The notes: generated from the letters alone by a model not told the origin. A stretch of DNA of 64,000 nucleotides from Rhodococcus opacus (GCF_012396235.1 NZ_JAAXPA010000003.1:310001-374000), one strand, 5' to 3'. Shown: positions 8,475-16,689, numbered from the stretch's first letter. Program-made: numbers and translations.

Positions 8475-8823
8475 ACGTCGGCAGTCGCCGAGCACCCGAA
8501 CGTCTTCCGCTTCCTGGCGGACGGCGAGCTGAAACAGGACGGCGCGGGATCAGCCCTGTCCCTCGACGTCGAGCGCGACCTCACCGACCGGCTGGCCGAC
8601 GAAGTACCCGGTGTCCGGTTTTCCAGAGTCTTTCGACGACTCGAGCCACAGGTCGGTGGTCGAGACCATGATCCCGACCGCGGCGCGGGCGGTGAACCGG
8701 ACGTCGGAGACTTCGGCGGACACGGACTCGAAGATCGTCGACGCGACCCCGGCCAGCCATGGGCTCGAACTCGATCCCACCGAACCTCGCTGCCTCGCAC
8801 TTGCCCGCATCAACGCCCCGTGA
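8475..8823 (+). pseudogene. decayed TetR-family regulator fragment
   Basis: After an in-frame TAG, the plus strand reads TSAVAEHPNVFRFLADGE, which resembles the start of a TetR ligand-binding domain. In a different frame the end reads SHGLELDPTEP, like a TetR C-terminus. The DNA-binding domain is absent and at least one frameshift lies between the parts. The stop TGA at 8821-8823 falls within the palindrome at 8818-8861. The middle part is unreadable on this strand. A minus-strand ORF (8550-8834) also contains a TetR-like string (VSTTDLWLES), so an inversion is conceivable. Weak call. Confidence 0.35.
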
Positions 8824-8861
8824 GTACTTGTCAACCGCGGGCGGTTAATAAGTACTCACGG
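8818..8861. repeat. intergenic palindrome, copy 2
   Basis: Inverted repeat with 19-base arms (CCGTGAGTACTTGTCAACC against GGTTAATAAGTACTCACGG), two G-T type mismatches and a 6-base loop. It supplies the stop of the DUF2064 gene on the minus strand (8831-8833) and of the decayed plus-strand frame (8821-8823). Confidence 0.88.
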
Positions 8862-9505
8862 CGGAAGCGGCTGGACTCCGGACAGAGGGCGGCGACCGGG
8901 GCGACGTCGGCCGCGTAGTCGACGTCGCGGAGCGTCGGCAGCGACAGCACCTCGGCGCCCGCCGCGAGGAGCGCCTCCCGGGTGAGGCGTCCGGTGTCCG
9001 GACTCGACGTGGGAACCGGGCGGATCGCCTCCGCCGCCACGGCGTCGGGCACTCCGAGGATCCACCACCCGCCGTCCTCCGCGAGTCCGAGGACGCATCG
9101 GCCCTTCCTCTCGGTGAGCAGGTCCGCCGATTCCGCGAGCAGTCCCGCCGTCACCTGCGGTGTGTCCGTGCCGATCTGGAGGACCGGCAGGCCGAACGCG
9201 TCGAACGTGTCGGTGTGGGCGTTCACCAATCGCTCCGCGAAATCCTCACCCCGTTGCGGCAGCACCGTGAAACGGTCGAGCGCCGACGCGATGTCGGTGC
9301 CCCGGACCGCCCGGCCGAGGTCGCCGGTCATCGCCACCACCCGCCGCGCGGCACCCGCACCGGTGACGGCGTCCAGGGTGTCCAGCAGCGAGGCGGCGGC
9401 GAGGTCGGCGGCCCGGGCGTCGCCGACGTCCCGCGCGAGCCGGGTCTTCGCGAACCCGGGCACCGGCGCCTTCGCGACCACGAGCACCGCGACGTCGAGA
9501 GTCAC
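8831..9505 (-). CDS. DUF2064 / TIGR04282-type transferase, candidate sugar-1-phosphate nucleotidyltransferase of the MTX pathway
   Basis: A 224-residue GT-A-fold protein of the DUF2064 family, related to CofC-like nucleotidyltransferases. Motifs: VVAKAPVPGFAKTRLA at the N-terminus (nucleotide-binding loop), QIGTDTPQV and LGLAEDGGWWILG. A gene of this family belongs to the M. tuberculosis methylthioxylose cluster, where activation of the sugar to a nucleotide form is required; that activity here is inference. GTG start overlaps the GT2 stop (GTGA). The last eight residues (EYLLTARG) and stop are read from the palindrome at 8818-8861, so the native C-terminus may be altered. Confidence 0.75.
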   Translation of the reverse strand: MTLDVAVLVVAKAPVPGFAKTRLARDVGDARAADLAAASLLDTLDAVTGAGAARRVVAMTGDLGRAVRGTDIASALDRFTVLPQRGEDFAERLVNAHTDTFDAFGLPVLQIGTDTPQVTAGLLAESADLLTERKGRCVLGLAEDGGWWILGVPDAVAAEAIRPVPTSSPDTGRLTREALLAAGAEVLSLPTLRDVDYAADVAPVAALCPESSRFRREYLLTARG

Positions 9506-10176
9506 CCGATCACCTTCCAGAAGTCGTGGACGGCGACGACGGTGCCTTTCAGCGAACCCGACACCTTCGACGCGCCGGCGGTGCGCGGGCGATACGTGAT
9601 GTCACGCTCCACGACCCGCCAGTGGGCGCGGCCGGCGAGCACCAGTAGCTGCAGCGGGTAGCCCGACCTGCGGTCGTCGACGCCCAAGTCGAGGAGGTCC
9701 TGTCTGCGCACGGCTCTCATCGCCCCGAGGTCGTGGATCGGCAGGCCGTACCGGCGCCGGAGTCGTGCGGCGAGGACGGCGTTGCCGGTCCTGCTGTGCA
9801 GCGGCCACGTGCCGCGCCGATCAGCTCGCCGCCGTCCCACGGCGAGATCGGCGCCCGAGTCCAGCGCGGCGACCAGCCGGGGGAGTTCACCCGGGTCCAT
9901 CGAGCCGTCGCCGTCCAGCACGCAGACCACCGGTGTTCGCGCCGCCAGCACGCCGGCGTGCACGGCCGAACCGTATCCCGGGACCTGCTCCCGCACCACC
10001 GACGCACCGTGCGCGCCGGCGACTGCGGCGGTGTCGTCGGTGGAGTTGTTGTCCACCACCACCGTCCGGTAGTCGGGTGGCACCGCGGCCAGCACTCCGG
10101 GCAGGGATCCGGCCTCGTTCATGCACGGGATCACGACGGTGACGTCCCGTGCACGGATCGGTGCGCGCTCAGACAC
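9502..10176 (-). CDS. mtxS: GT2 polyprenyl-phosphate glycosyltransferase, MtxS-like
   Basis: A 224-residue family-2 glycosyltransferase of dolichol-phosphate-mannose-synthase type without membrane segments. Motifs: VTVVIPCMNEAGSLP, VVDNNSTDDTAAVA and VLDGDGSMDP (the DxD-like metal site). In M. tuberculosis MtxS makes decaprenyl-phospho-methylthioxylose. The neighbours here (MTA phosphorylase, epimerase, DUF2064, divergent membrane transferase) reproduce that gene set, which is why I apply the name. The GTG start overlaps the epimerase stop by eight bases. A general polyprenyl-phosphate sugar synthase is the alternative. Confidence 0.72.
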   Translation of the reverse strand: MSERAPIRARDVTVVIPCMNEAGSLPGVLAAVPPDYRTVVVDNNSTDDTAAVAGAHGASVVREQVPGYGSAVHAGVLAARTPVVCVLDGDGSMDPGELPRLVAALDSGADLAVGRRRADRRGTWPLHSRTGNAVLAARLRRRYGLPIHDLGAMRAVRRQDLLDLGVDDRRSGYPLQLLVLAGRAHWRVVERDITYRPRTAGASKVSGSLKGTVVAVHDFWKVIG

Positions 10177-11236
10177 GGGGAGGTCCCGCCGGCGCCGCGT
10201 TCCTCAGGGGTGCGTGCGCGAACGCCGCGATCCCCTCGGCGGGCATGATCTGCGCCCGGAACCCCAGCCGCTCCCGGGCCAGCCGGGGGTCGGCGACGAT
10301 GTGCCGCACGTCGCCGGGACGGTACTCGCCGGTGACGACGGGTTCGGGGCCACCGTACGAACGCGCGAGCGTCGCGGCCACCTCGCCGATCGTGATCGGT
10401 TGTCCCGAGCACACATTGAACGCCGAGAATCCGGTCAGCGCCGCCTCGACCGCAGCCACGTTCGCCGCCGCGACGTCGTGGACGTGCACGAAATCCCGCG
10501 TCTGCCTGCCGTCCTCGAACACGTGCGGTGGGTCGCCGTTCTCGAGGGCGGAACGGAACATCGCGGCCACCCCGGAGTACGGGGTGTTGCGCGGCATGCG
10601 ATCGCCGTACACGTTGTGATAGCGCAGAGCGGTCACGGAACCGCCGGTGGCCAGTGCCCAGGCGAGCGCATAGTTCTCCTGCGCGACCTTGCCTGCGGCG
10701 TAGAGACTCCGCGGCCGTAGTGGCGAGTTCTCCTCTACGAGTGCCCACTCCAGACGCTCTCCGGTATCGGGATCCGTCTCGTCGAAGATTCCGGCTGCCA
10801 GGTCCTTCTCCCGGCGGGCGGCCGGTTCCACGAACTCGCCCCGCCCGTTGCGGTACCGGCCTTCTCCGTAGACGACCATCGACGACGCGAGTATCAGCTT
10901 CTCGCAACCCGACTCGTGCATCGCGGCGAGCAGCGTCGCGGTGCCGAGATCGTTGTGGCTGGCGTAGGCCGGGGCATCGCTCACATCCACACCGGCACCG
11001 ACGACGGCGGCCTGATGGCACACGACGTCCACACCCCGCAGCAGTTCGATCAGAGCGGGAAGGTCGCGGACGTCGGCGCGTCGCACACCGTCTGGCGGCT
11101 CGACGTCGGCACCGTGCGCGGAGCGGAGCAGCGCATCCACGGCCACGACGTCGTGGCCGGCTCCGGTCAGCGCGGCGCGGACGTGACTGCCGATGAATCC
11201 GGCCGCACCCGTGAGCAGTACGCGTGTTCCCGTCAT
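10169..11236 (-). CDS. NAD-dependent sugar epimerase/dehydratase (extended SDR)
   Basis: A 355-residue extended short-chain dehydrogenase. The NAD-binding motif TGAAGFIGSH is at residues 8-17, the catalytic Ser is in ILASSMVVYGEG, and the YxxxK motif is in SLYAAGKVAQ. RYHNVYGDRMP and DFVHVHDVAAAN are typical of nucleotide-sugar epimerases. Converting methylthioribose to methylthioxylose needs inversion at C-3, so this enzyme is the obvious candidate in the MTX model; that step is inferred. The ATG overlaps the MTA phosphorylase stop (ATGA). Confidence 0.83.
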   Translation of the reverse strand: MTGTRVLLTGAAGFIGSHVRAALTGAGHDVVAVDALLRSAHGADVEPPDGVRRADVRDLPALIELLRGVDVVCHQAAVVGAGVDVSDAPAYASHNDLGTATLLAAMHESGCEKLILASSMVVYGEGRYRNGRGEFVEPAARREKDLAAGIFDETDPDTGERLEWALVEENSPLRPRSLYAAGKVAQENYALAWALATGGSVTALRYHNVYGDRMPRNTPYSGVAAMFRSALENGDPPHVFEDGRQTRDFVHVHDVAAANVAAVEAALTGFSAFNVCSGQPITIGEVAATLARSYGGPEPVVTGEYRPGDVRHIVADPRLARERLGFRAQIMPAEGIAAFAHAPLRNAAPAGPPRV

Positions 11237-12039
11237 GGCAGCTCGATCGGCAGTGTCACACCCTCGTGGACGCGGCAGGCTTCGCAGGCGCCCTCGGGCG
11301 CGGCGGCGATCGCGGACCGCACCAGCGTCTTCAGCGACCCGAGATTGCGCTGGAACTCGGCGAACACGTCCACGGCGCGTACACCGCCGCCGGCCTCGAT
11401 CCCCGCATCGAGGTCGGTGACCAAAGCGATGGTGGCGTAGCACATCTCGAGTTCCCGGGCGAGGACCGCCTCGGGGTGGCCCGTCATGTTGACGAGGGTC
11501 CAGCCCTGCCGGGCGAACCACAGGCTCTCCGCCCTGGTCGAGAAGCGCGGTCCCTCGACCACCACCAGCACACCGCCCTCCACGGTGCCCGGCCGGGCGG
11601 CGGCCTTGCGCAGGTCCGAGCAGTACGGGTCGGCGAACTGCACGTGCACGCCGCCTCCGTCGAAGTACGTCTGGGTGCGCCCGCTGGTGCGATCGACCAA
11701 CTGGTCGGGCACGACCATCGAGCCCGGTCCGAGGTCCGGGGTGAGGCTGCCGGCGGCGCAGGGTGCAAACACCTGCCGCACGCCCAGCGTGCGCAGCGCC
11801 CACAGGTTCGCGCGGTACGGGATGGTGTGCGGCGCGAATTCGTGCCGGGCGCCGTGGCGGGGGAGGAACGCCACCCGCCTGCCCTCCACGTCGCCGACCG
11901 TGATCGGGGCGCTGGGGCGGCCGTACGGAGTGTCGATCGTGACGTCCGCGGCGTCCTCGTCGAAGAACGAGTAGAAGCCGCTCCCGCCGATCACGGCGAC
12001 GTCCGCGCGGGCCGGTTCGCGTGCACTCATTGCGGTCAT
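11233..12039 (-). CDS. mtnP: S-methyl-5'-thioadenosine phosphorylase
   Basis: A 268-residue member of the PNP/MTAP family: VAVIGGSGFYSF (phosphate loop), FLPRHGARHEFAPHTIPYRANLWAL, PCAAGSL, VEGPRFSTRAE and NMTGHPEAVLARELEMCYA are all diagnostic of MTA phosphorylase. It splits methylthioadenosine into adenine and 5-methylthioribose-1-phosphate. No methionine-salvage genes (mtnA/B/C/D) follow; instead the product would feed the epimerase, nucleotidyltransferase-like and GT2 genes downstream, as in the mycobacterial MTX pathway. ATG at 12039 is used; ATG at 12027 (MSAREPAR) also fits. Confidence 0.9.
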   Translation of the reverse strand: MTAMSAREPARADVAVIGGSGFYSFFDEDAADVTIDTPYGRPSAPITVGDVEGRRVAFLPRHGARHEFAPHTIPYRANLWALRTLGVRQVFAPCAAGSLTPDLGPGSMVVPDQLVDRTSGRTQTYFDGGGVHVQFADPYCSDLRKAAARPGTVEGGVLVVVEGPRFSTRAESLWFARQGWTLVNMTGHPEAVLARELEMCYATIALVTDLDAGIEAGGGVRAVDVFAEFQRNLGSLKTLVRSAIAAAPEGACEACRVHEGVTLPIELP

Positions 12040-12059
12040 GCAGTCAATCCTCCGTCGTT

Positions 12060-13472
12060 ATGCTGGGCGCGAGTGCGACTTTCGCCGAAGGAGATGACGT
12101 CATCGGATCCCCGCAGCGCGCCGAGGAGCGGAATATTCCGTACCGCGACGTCGTGGGCGCCGCGCTCGCCCTGATCCTGGTGGTGGTCGCGTTCGTCGTC
12201 CCGCGCCTGGGAAACGAGACCATCACCCCGATCGTCAACCGCACCGCGGAGAGCGTGCGGGACTTCGCGGACGCCGCGCCGCTGTTCGGGTTCCGCGACG
12301 TGCACTTCGGGTGGGGGACGCCGGTCGCCGTCGCCGTCGCGGCGGCGGTCGTGGTGTGGGGGCCGGGCCTGGCACAGACGCTGGCGTGGCGTCGCCTCAC
12401 GGTGGGAGTGTGGCTCGTTTCCGCCCTGTGGTCGATGGCGCTCGCGCTGGTCGACGGCTGGCAGCGTGGCTTCGCCGGGCGCCTGACCTCCACCGATGAG
12501 TATCTCCACGAGGTCCCTCGTGTCACGGACATCCCCGCGACGCTGCGCGGTTTCGCGGGGCGGATCCTGGACCTGCAGGCCGATTCGTGGACCACCCACG
12601 TGTCCGGGCATCCGCCCGGTGCGCTCCTGACGTTCGTCTGGCTCGACCGGATCGGACTCGACGGCGGTGCCTGGGCGTCCGCGCTGTGCGTCGCGGTCGG
12701 ATCCAGCGCCGGGGCCGCGGTGATCGTCGCCATCCGTGCGCTCGGCGACGAGGCCATGGCCCGCCGCGCGGCCCCATTCCTCGTCCTCGCACCCGCCGCG
12801 ATCTGGGTGGCGGTGTCGGCGGACGCACTGTTCGCCGGTGTGGTGGCGTGGGGGATCGCCCTGCTGGCCCTGTCGGCGACTCGGGCCGTCCCGGTCCCCG
12901 CCCTCGTCGCGGTGGCGGCGGGCGTGCTGCTCGGGTTCGGTGTCTACCTCAGTTACGGGCTCACGCTGATGGCGATTCCGGCGGTCGCCGTCCTGGTGAT
13001 CGCGCGCACGGCCCGCCCGCTGGTCGGCGCGCTGGTCGGTGCGCTCGCGGTGGCGGCTGTGTTCACGCTGTACGGATTCTGGTGGTTCGACGGCTACCAA
13101 CTGGTGCAGGAACGGTATTACCAGGGCATCGCGTCGGATCGTCCCTTCGCCTACTGGGGCTGGGCCAACTTCGCGTCGCTCGTCTGCGCGGTGGGGTTGG
13201 CGGTGCCCGCCGCGCTGCCCCGGGCGTTCGCCTGGTCGCGGGTGCGGGCGCTGTCGCCGGTTCCCCTCCTCGTACTCTCCGCGCTGCTGGCGGTGGTGAT
13301 CGCCGACCTGAGCGCGTTGAGCAAGGCGGAGACCGAGCGGATCTGGTTGCCGTTCGCAGTGTGGCTTCTCGCCGCCCCCGCACTCCTGCCGCGCGGAAGC
13401 CATCGGTTCTGGCTCGCGGTGCAGGCCGCCGGTGCGCTGGCCGTCAACCATCTTCTGTTCACGAACTGGTGA
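12060..13472 (+). CDS. mtxT: multi-span membrane glycosyltransferase (GT-C-like), MtxT-like
   Basis: A protein of about 470 residues with roughly eleven to twelve hydrophobic segments. The first outside loops hold TSTDEYLHEVPRV and THVSGHPPGALL; such acidic and HPPG motifs occur in actinobacterial GT-C transferases that use polyprenyl-phosphate sugars. It is divergent from the MTA phosphorylase gene with only 20 bases between starts. In M. tuberculosis the membrane transferase MtxT adds methylthioxylose to the mannose caps of lipoarabinomannan; position and topology suggest this is the counterpart. ATG at 12060 was chosen because the upstream GTG (12021) would run into the divergent gene. Confidence 0.65.
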   Translation: MLGASATFAEGDDVIGSPQRAEERNIPYRDVVGAALALILVVVAFVVPRLGNETITPIVNRTAESVRDFADAAPLFGFRDVHFGWGTPVAVAVAAAVVVWGPGLAQTLAWRRLTVGVWLVSALWSMALALVDGWQRGFAGRLTSTDEYLHEVPRVTDIPATLRGFAGRILDLQADSWTTHVSGHPPGALLTFVWLDRIGLDGGAWASALCVAVGSSAGAAVIVAIRALGDEAMARRAAPFLVLAPAAIWVAVSADALFAGVVAWGIALLALSATRAVPVPALVAVAAGVLLGFGVYLSYGLTLMAIPAVAVLVIARTARPLVGALVGALAVAAVFTLYGFWWFDGYQLVQERYYQGIASDRPFAYWGWANFASLVCAVGLAVPAALPRAFAWSRVRALSPVPLLVLSALLAVVIADLSALSKAETERIWLPFAVWLLAAPALLPRGSHRFWLAVQAAGALAVNHLLFTNW

Positions 13473-13510
13473 CGGCCGGCGCATCCGAGGTGCCGTTCGG
13501 GGGCAGACGG

Positions 13511-14179
13511 TCACTTGGTCGCGATCGTGATGGTGGCGATTCCGACCAGCAGCCCCGGCTTCACGGCGTCGGTCTTGAACGTCTCGTTCAGCAGTCCGGC
13601 CGCGTCCTCCGAGATCTTGACCTCGGTACCCTGCAGGATCGCGGTGTCGTTCGGTCCTGTCTGCAGCGGCTTCAACGTGCGGCCGTTGAGATCGAACAAC
13701 ACCGCATCGGCCGCCGCGGGCGCACCGTTGACGCTCACGTCCCCGGTGAGCAGCGACGTGCCCGGGTCGATCACGAAATCGGTGAGTTCGACGACGGTGC
13801 CGGGTGCCGCCAGCGACAATCCACTGCCGTCGTGCATGATCTCGCCCTGTACGTAGGGATCGACCGTGCCCGGCTCCCAGTACTTGACGTTGCCGCCGGT
13901 GATCGGAAAGCTGACCGATCCGTCGGCGAGGGCCGCCGTACCCACCACTCCGGGAGTGAGGCCGAGCGTCGTCAGGGCTCCGGTGAAGCCGGAATCCAGT
14001 GCGACAGCGGTACTCACCCCGGTCAGGTTGTCGACCTGGGCGACGGGTGCGGGTTGCGTGGCTGCTGCTGCGCTGACATTCGACGATGCATTCGAATCGT
14101 TGCTCGAGCACGCCGCGAGCGGGGTCAGGGCGAGGGTGCCGATGGCCGCTGCTACGAGTGCTTTTCGATAGTTCGACAT
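13511..14179 (-). CDS. secreted lipoprotein, HtaA-like repeat region possible
   Basis: A 222-residue lipoprotein: positively charged start, hydrophobic signal and lipobox LAAC with the acylated Cys at residue 24, then a Ser/Ala/Asn-rich linker and a beta-rich domain. The sequence has the feel of a cell-wall binding or HtaA-like domain (ITGGNVKYWEPG, LLTGDVSVNG) but I do not firmly recognise it. ATG at 14179 is used; a TTG at 14188 sits closer to the GGAAAGG ribosome site and is a possible start. It lies downstream of the methyltransferase and oxidoreductase genes on the same strand, with an 89-base gap. Confidence 0.65.
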   Translation of the reverse strand: MSNYRKALVAAAIGTLALTPLAACSSNDSNASSNVSAAAATQPAPVAQVDNLTGVSTAVALDSGFTGALTTLGLTPGVVGTAALADGSVSFPITGGNVKYWEPGTVDPYVQGEIMHDGSGLSLAAPGTVVELTDFVIDPGTSLLTGDVSVNGAPAAADAVLFDLNGRTLKPLQTGPNDTAILQGTEVKISEDAAGLLNETFKTDAVKPGLLVGIATITIATK

Positions 14180-14268
14180 GATGATCAAACAACCTTTCCG
14201 GAGGAAGGGGTGGTGGGTGGATGTTCACTAGGTATTCGGTGCGACTTCGCCGTCGGATGGGAGAGCTC

Positions 14269-14913
14269 TTACGCCCATTCCATCCGCACGAAGTACCGAT
14301 TGGCGTGCTGCAGAACATCGATCACGCTCAGTCCGGCGGCGCGTGCGACCCCGGGCATCGCGGCGACACTCACACTCGCCCAGGCGAACCACTCGCCGGC
14401 GAGATGCTCCGTCTCCCAGCGCAGTAGTTCGTGACGAACTCCTGTCGTGGTCGGCGGATCCACCTCGGCGATCACAATTCCGTGTGGTTGCAACAATTCT
14501 CGCGCGCGACGCAGTATCCGCACCGGCTCTCCGCCGATGCCGATGTTGCCGTCGGCGAGCAGCACCCGGTCCCAGTGCCCGGACCGTGGAAGCGGCGCGA
14601 AGATGTCCCGGTGCAGCGCGAGTCCACCGCGGCGGATCGTGAGTTGCACTGCCGTGAACGACGAATCGACGCCCAGCGCCGCGACGCCGGCCGACACGAG
14701 CGCCGCGGTGAGGCGCCCCGGTCCGCATCCGAGATCCACGGTGGCGCCGTGACAGCCGGTGAGCATCACCCGGTCCGCGATCCGATCGGAGAGTGAGGAT
14801 GCATCCCCGCCCATCCACCGGCCCACCGGCAGGGGGCGACGCGTTCCCCGTGCGTCGCGCACCCAGCACGGGAGTCCCGCCGACGCGCGCCGCATCAGAA
14901 GGTCCGTGGACAC
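14269..14913 (-). CDS. class I SAM-dependent methyltransferase
   Basis: A 214-residue methyltransferase. Motif I is VDLGCGPGRLTAAL, the post-I acidic residue is in ALGVDSS, and motif IV-like sequence is VLLADGNIGIGG. The substrate cannot be told; nothing resembles the quinone or mycolate enzymes. I prefer the GTG at 14913, preceded seven bases upstream by GAGGAG; a GTG at 14928 would overlap the upstream membrane-protein stop. It is the third gene of a minus-strand run with the molybdopterin oxidoreductase and a small membrane protein, which suggests shared function. Confidence 0.75.
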   Translation of the reverse strand: MSTDLLMRRASAGLPCWVRDARGTRRPLPVGRWMGGDASSLSDRIADRVMLTGCHGATVDLGCGPGRLTAALVSAGVAALGVDSSFTAVQLTIRRGGLALHRDIFAPLPRSGHWDRVLLADGNIGIGGEPVRILRRARELLQPHGIVIAEVDPPTTTGVRHELLRWETEHLAGEWFAWASVSVAAMPGVARAAGLSVIDVLQHANRYFVRMEWA

Positions 14914-14924
14914 GTCGACTCTCC

Positions 14925-15437
14925 TCACGAGCCGCTCACCGTGTCACCGTCCTTGCGGGACAGCGCGAGTCGGGTGGCGTACGCGACGGCGGACACCGCG
15001 AAGAACGTTGCGGTGAGCAGCAGCCAGCGGTCGAGGAACGGTTCCTGCGTCAGCCCCGTCGCAGCGAGATACGCGTCGGCACCCTGCTCGATGATTCCCG
15101 GTAGGAACAGCAGCAGCGTCAGCCCGGACGCGAGCGCCGGTACGCGAATATAGTTGAGCGCCGAAACCGGCTGCGGTCGTGGCGGTCTCCTGCCCCGCAA
15201 CGCGTTCAGCCCGGACGTCAGGGACCGGTCCGCGAGCGCGTACAGCGGGAACAGCACGAGGTCGTGGGCGATCACCGCGCCGAGGAACCACACGGCGATC
15301 GACTTCCACCACACGTCCTGATTCCACAGATTCTGCGGACCGACCACCGCCACCGCATATCCGGCGAGGGCGAACGTGAACAGCATCGCCAGCAGATGCA
15401 GCGGGTTGGCGCCGTAGAAGCGGGCGAATCGGCGCAT
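14925..15437 (-). CDS. four-span integral membrane protein
   Basis: A 170-residue protein with about four hydrophobic segments, near residues 12-32, 45-65, 98-118 and 138-158, and short charged ends. I do not recognise the family. It starts one base after the stop of the cytochrome b/molybdopterin oxidoreductase and is followed by a methyltransferase, so it may be a membrane subunit or partner of that oxidoreductase. Conserved His residues in the first half (NPLHLLAM, IAHDLVLFP) could be of interest for heme or quinone, but this is only suggestion. Confidence 0.7.
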   Translation of the reverse strand: MRRFARFYGANPLHLLAMLFTFALAGYAVAVVGPQNLWNQDVWWKSIAVWFLGAVIAHDLVLFPLYALADRSLTSGLNALRGRRPPRPQPVSALNYIRVPALASGLTLLLFLPGIIEQGADAYLAATGLTQEPFLDRWLLLTATFFAVSAVAYATRLALSRKDGDTVSGS

Positions 15438-15438
15438 C

Positions 15439-16689
15439 TCACGCCTCCCGGAATTCGATGGCCCGCACCCATTTGGTGTTGTGGACGCCGGGCAGGGCGG
15501 GAACGATGATCCGGGCGGGGTAGCCGTGGTCGAGGGACAGGTCCGCGCCGTTGACCTCGAGGGCGAGCAGGGCGTCGGCGTCGCGCACCTGATCGGACGT
15601 CAGCACCGCCTGGTTGAACGCCCCGGACCGTTCCAGCGACGTCACCTTCGCCGACGTGAACGCCGTCACCCCGGCGGCGTCCGCGAGGTCACGCAGTCGC
15701 ACGCCCGTCCACGTCTCGGTGGTGGACCATCCTTCGACGCACGCGATCGGAAGGGACGCGGTGTGCGGCGGCATCGCGCGCAGTTGACTTCGGCTCAGCT
15801 GCACGGGTTCCGCGCCACCCGTCACCGAGAGCCGCCAGGTGTCGCCGATCTGCTCCGGGGTGATCTGCGCGGCCGCGGCGGTGCGGTTGATCTGAAAGTC
15901 GTTGGGACCGTCGCCATACGAGCGGCCGCGGGGGAGGAGTAGCGCGGCGCTGCGCAGGAACCCGCCGGTGGTCTGCCCGACCGACAGGACGGCGACCAGG
16001 GCGGCGCCGCCACCGACCAGGGCGAGGGCGCCGCGGCGGCTGATCGTGGGCGGGGTGGGGTCTTCGGCCACGAGGCCGTTCTCGTCCGGCGGTTCGGGGC
16101 GCGTGTCCGCGCGGGACGTGCGCAGCACTTCCCGGAACGACCGGGAACGCAGCGACCTCACCATCAACGGCACCTTGAGGATCGTGTGCGTCACGAACCC
16201 GGCAATGAAGACCCACGCGCCCCAGTAGTGCGCCGTGTAGAAGTCGAAGCCGAAGATGTAGTCGTACTGAATGTTCAGGACCCCGGTGATGATCTCGAAC
16301 AGCGCACCGCCCACCAGGGCGATCAGCGACAGACGTTCGAGCGCCTGCGCCGGCGACCGCACCGGCGGAAACACGAACAGTTTGGGGATCACCGACCACA
16401 GCTTGGCGAGCACGATCGGCACCAGGATCAGTCCGAGCCCGACGTGCAGCCCCTGGGTGAGCCGGTACAACCACGACGGCCGGGTGGGCCACGCGAAGTA
16501 CGGAAGGTGCAACCACCCGACGTCGCCGGGTCGGGCCTGCCCGAACTGCGGACCGTACGCGATGTACGAGAGCAGTCCCGTGACGATGACGACCGGAAGT
16601 CCGATGAGCAGGACGAGGCCGAATACCGAGGTCAGCCACGGTCCGCGCAGTGGACTGCGTAATCGTGGGCCGCGAGAGTTGTCGGTCAT
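15439..16689 (-). CDS. cytochrome b-like membrane domain fused to SuoX/YedY-type molybdopterin oxidoreductase
   Basis: A 416-residue fusion. Residues 20-190 form four to five transmembrane segments with histidines (TQGLHVGLG, YTAHYWGAW, VTHTILKVP), like a b-type cytochrome. After a second TM region near residue 230 (ALALVGGGAALVAVLSV) comes an outside sulfite-oxidase-fold domain: LPIACVEGWSTTETWTG carries the molybdenum-ligand Cys, and LDHGYPARIIVPALPGVHNTKWV is typical. Escherichia coli uses separate MsrP (YedY) and MsrQ (YedZ) proteins to reduce methionine sulfoxide in the periplasm; here both functions appear in one chain. The true substrate is unknown. First gene of a three-gene run. Confidence 0.82.
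   Translation of the reverse strand: MTDNSRGPRLRSPLRGPWLTSVFGLVLLIGLPVVIVTGLLSYIAYGPQFGQARPGDVGWLHLPYFAWPTRPSWLYRLTQGLHVGLGLILVPIVLAKLWSVIPKLFVFPPVRSPAQALERLSLIALVGGALFEIITGVLNIQYDYIFGFDFYTAHYWGAWVFIAGFVTHTILKVPLMVRSLRSRSFREVLRTSRADTRPEPPDENGLVAEDPTPPTISRRGALALVGGGAALVAVLSVGQTTGGFLRSAALLLPRGRSYGDGPNDFQINRTAAAAQITPEQIGDTWRLSVTGGAEPVQLSRSQLRAMPPHTASLPIACVEGWSTTETWTGVRLRDLADAAGVTAFTSAKVTSLERSGAFNQAVLTSDQVRDADALLALEVNGADLSLDHGYPARIIVPALPGVHNTKWVRAIEFREA

Noticed and set aside
8550-8834. Minus-strand 94-codon frame as a real gene
   Set aside because: It starts within a palindrome and a coding signal is not convincing; only a short TetR-like string is seen, so it was noted under the debris patch instead.
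12036-14318. Minus-strand open frame of about 760 codons across the MtxT-like gene
   Set aside because: Low-complexity Arg/His/Asp-rich translation, a shadow of the membrane protein and lipoprotein genes.
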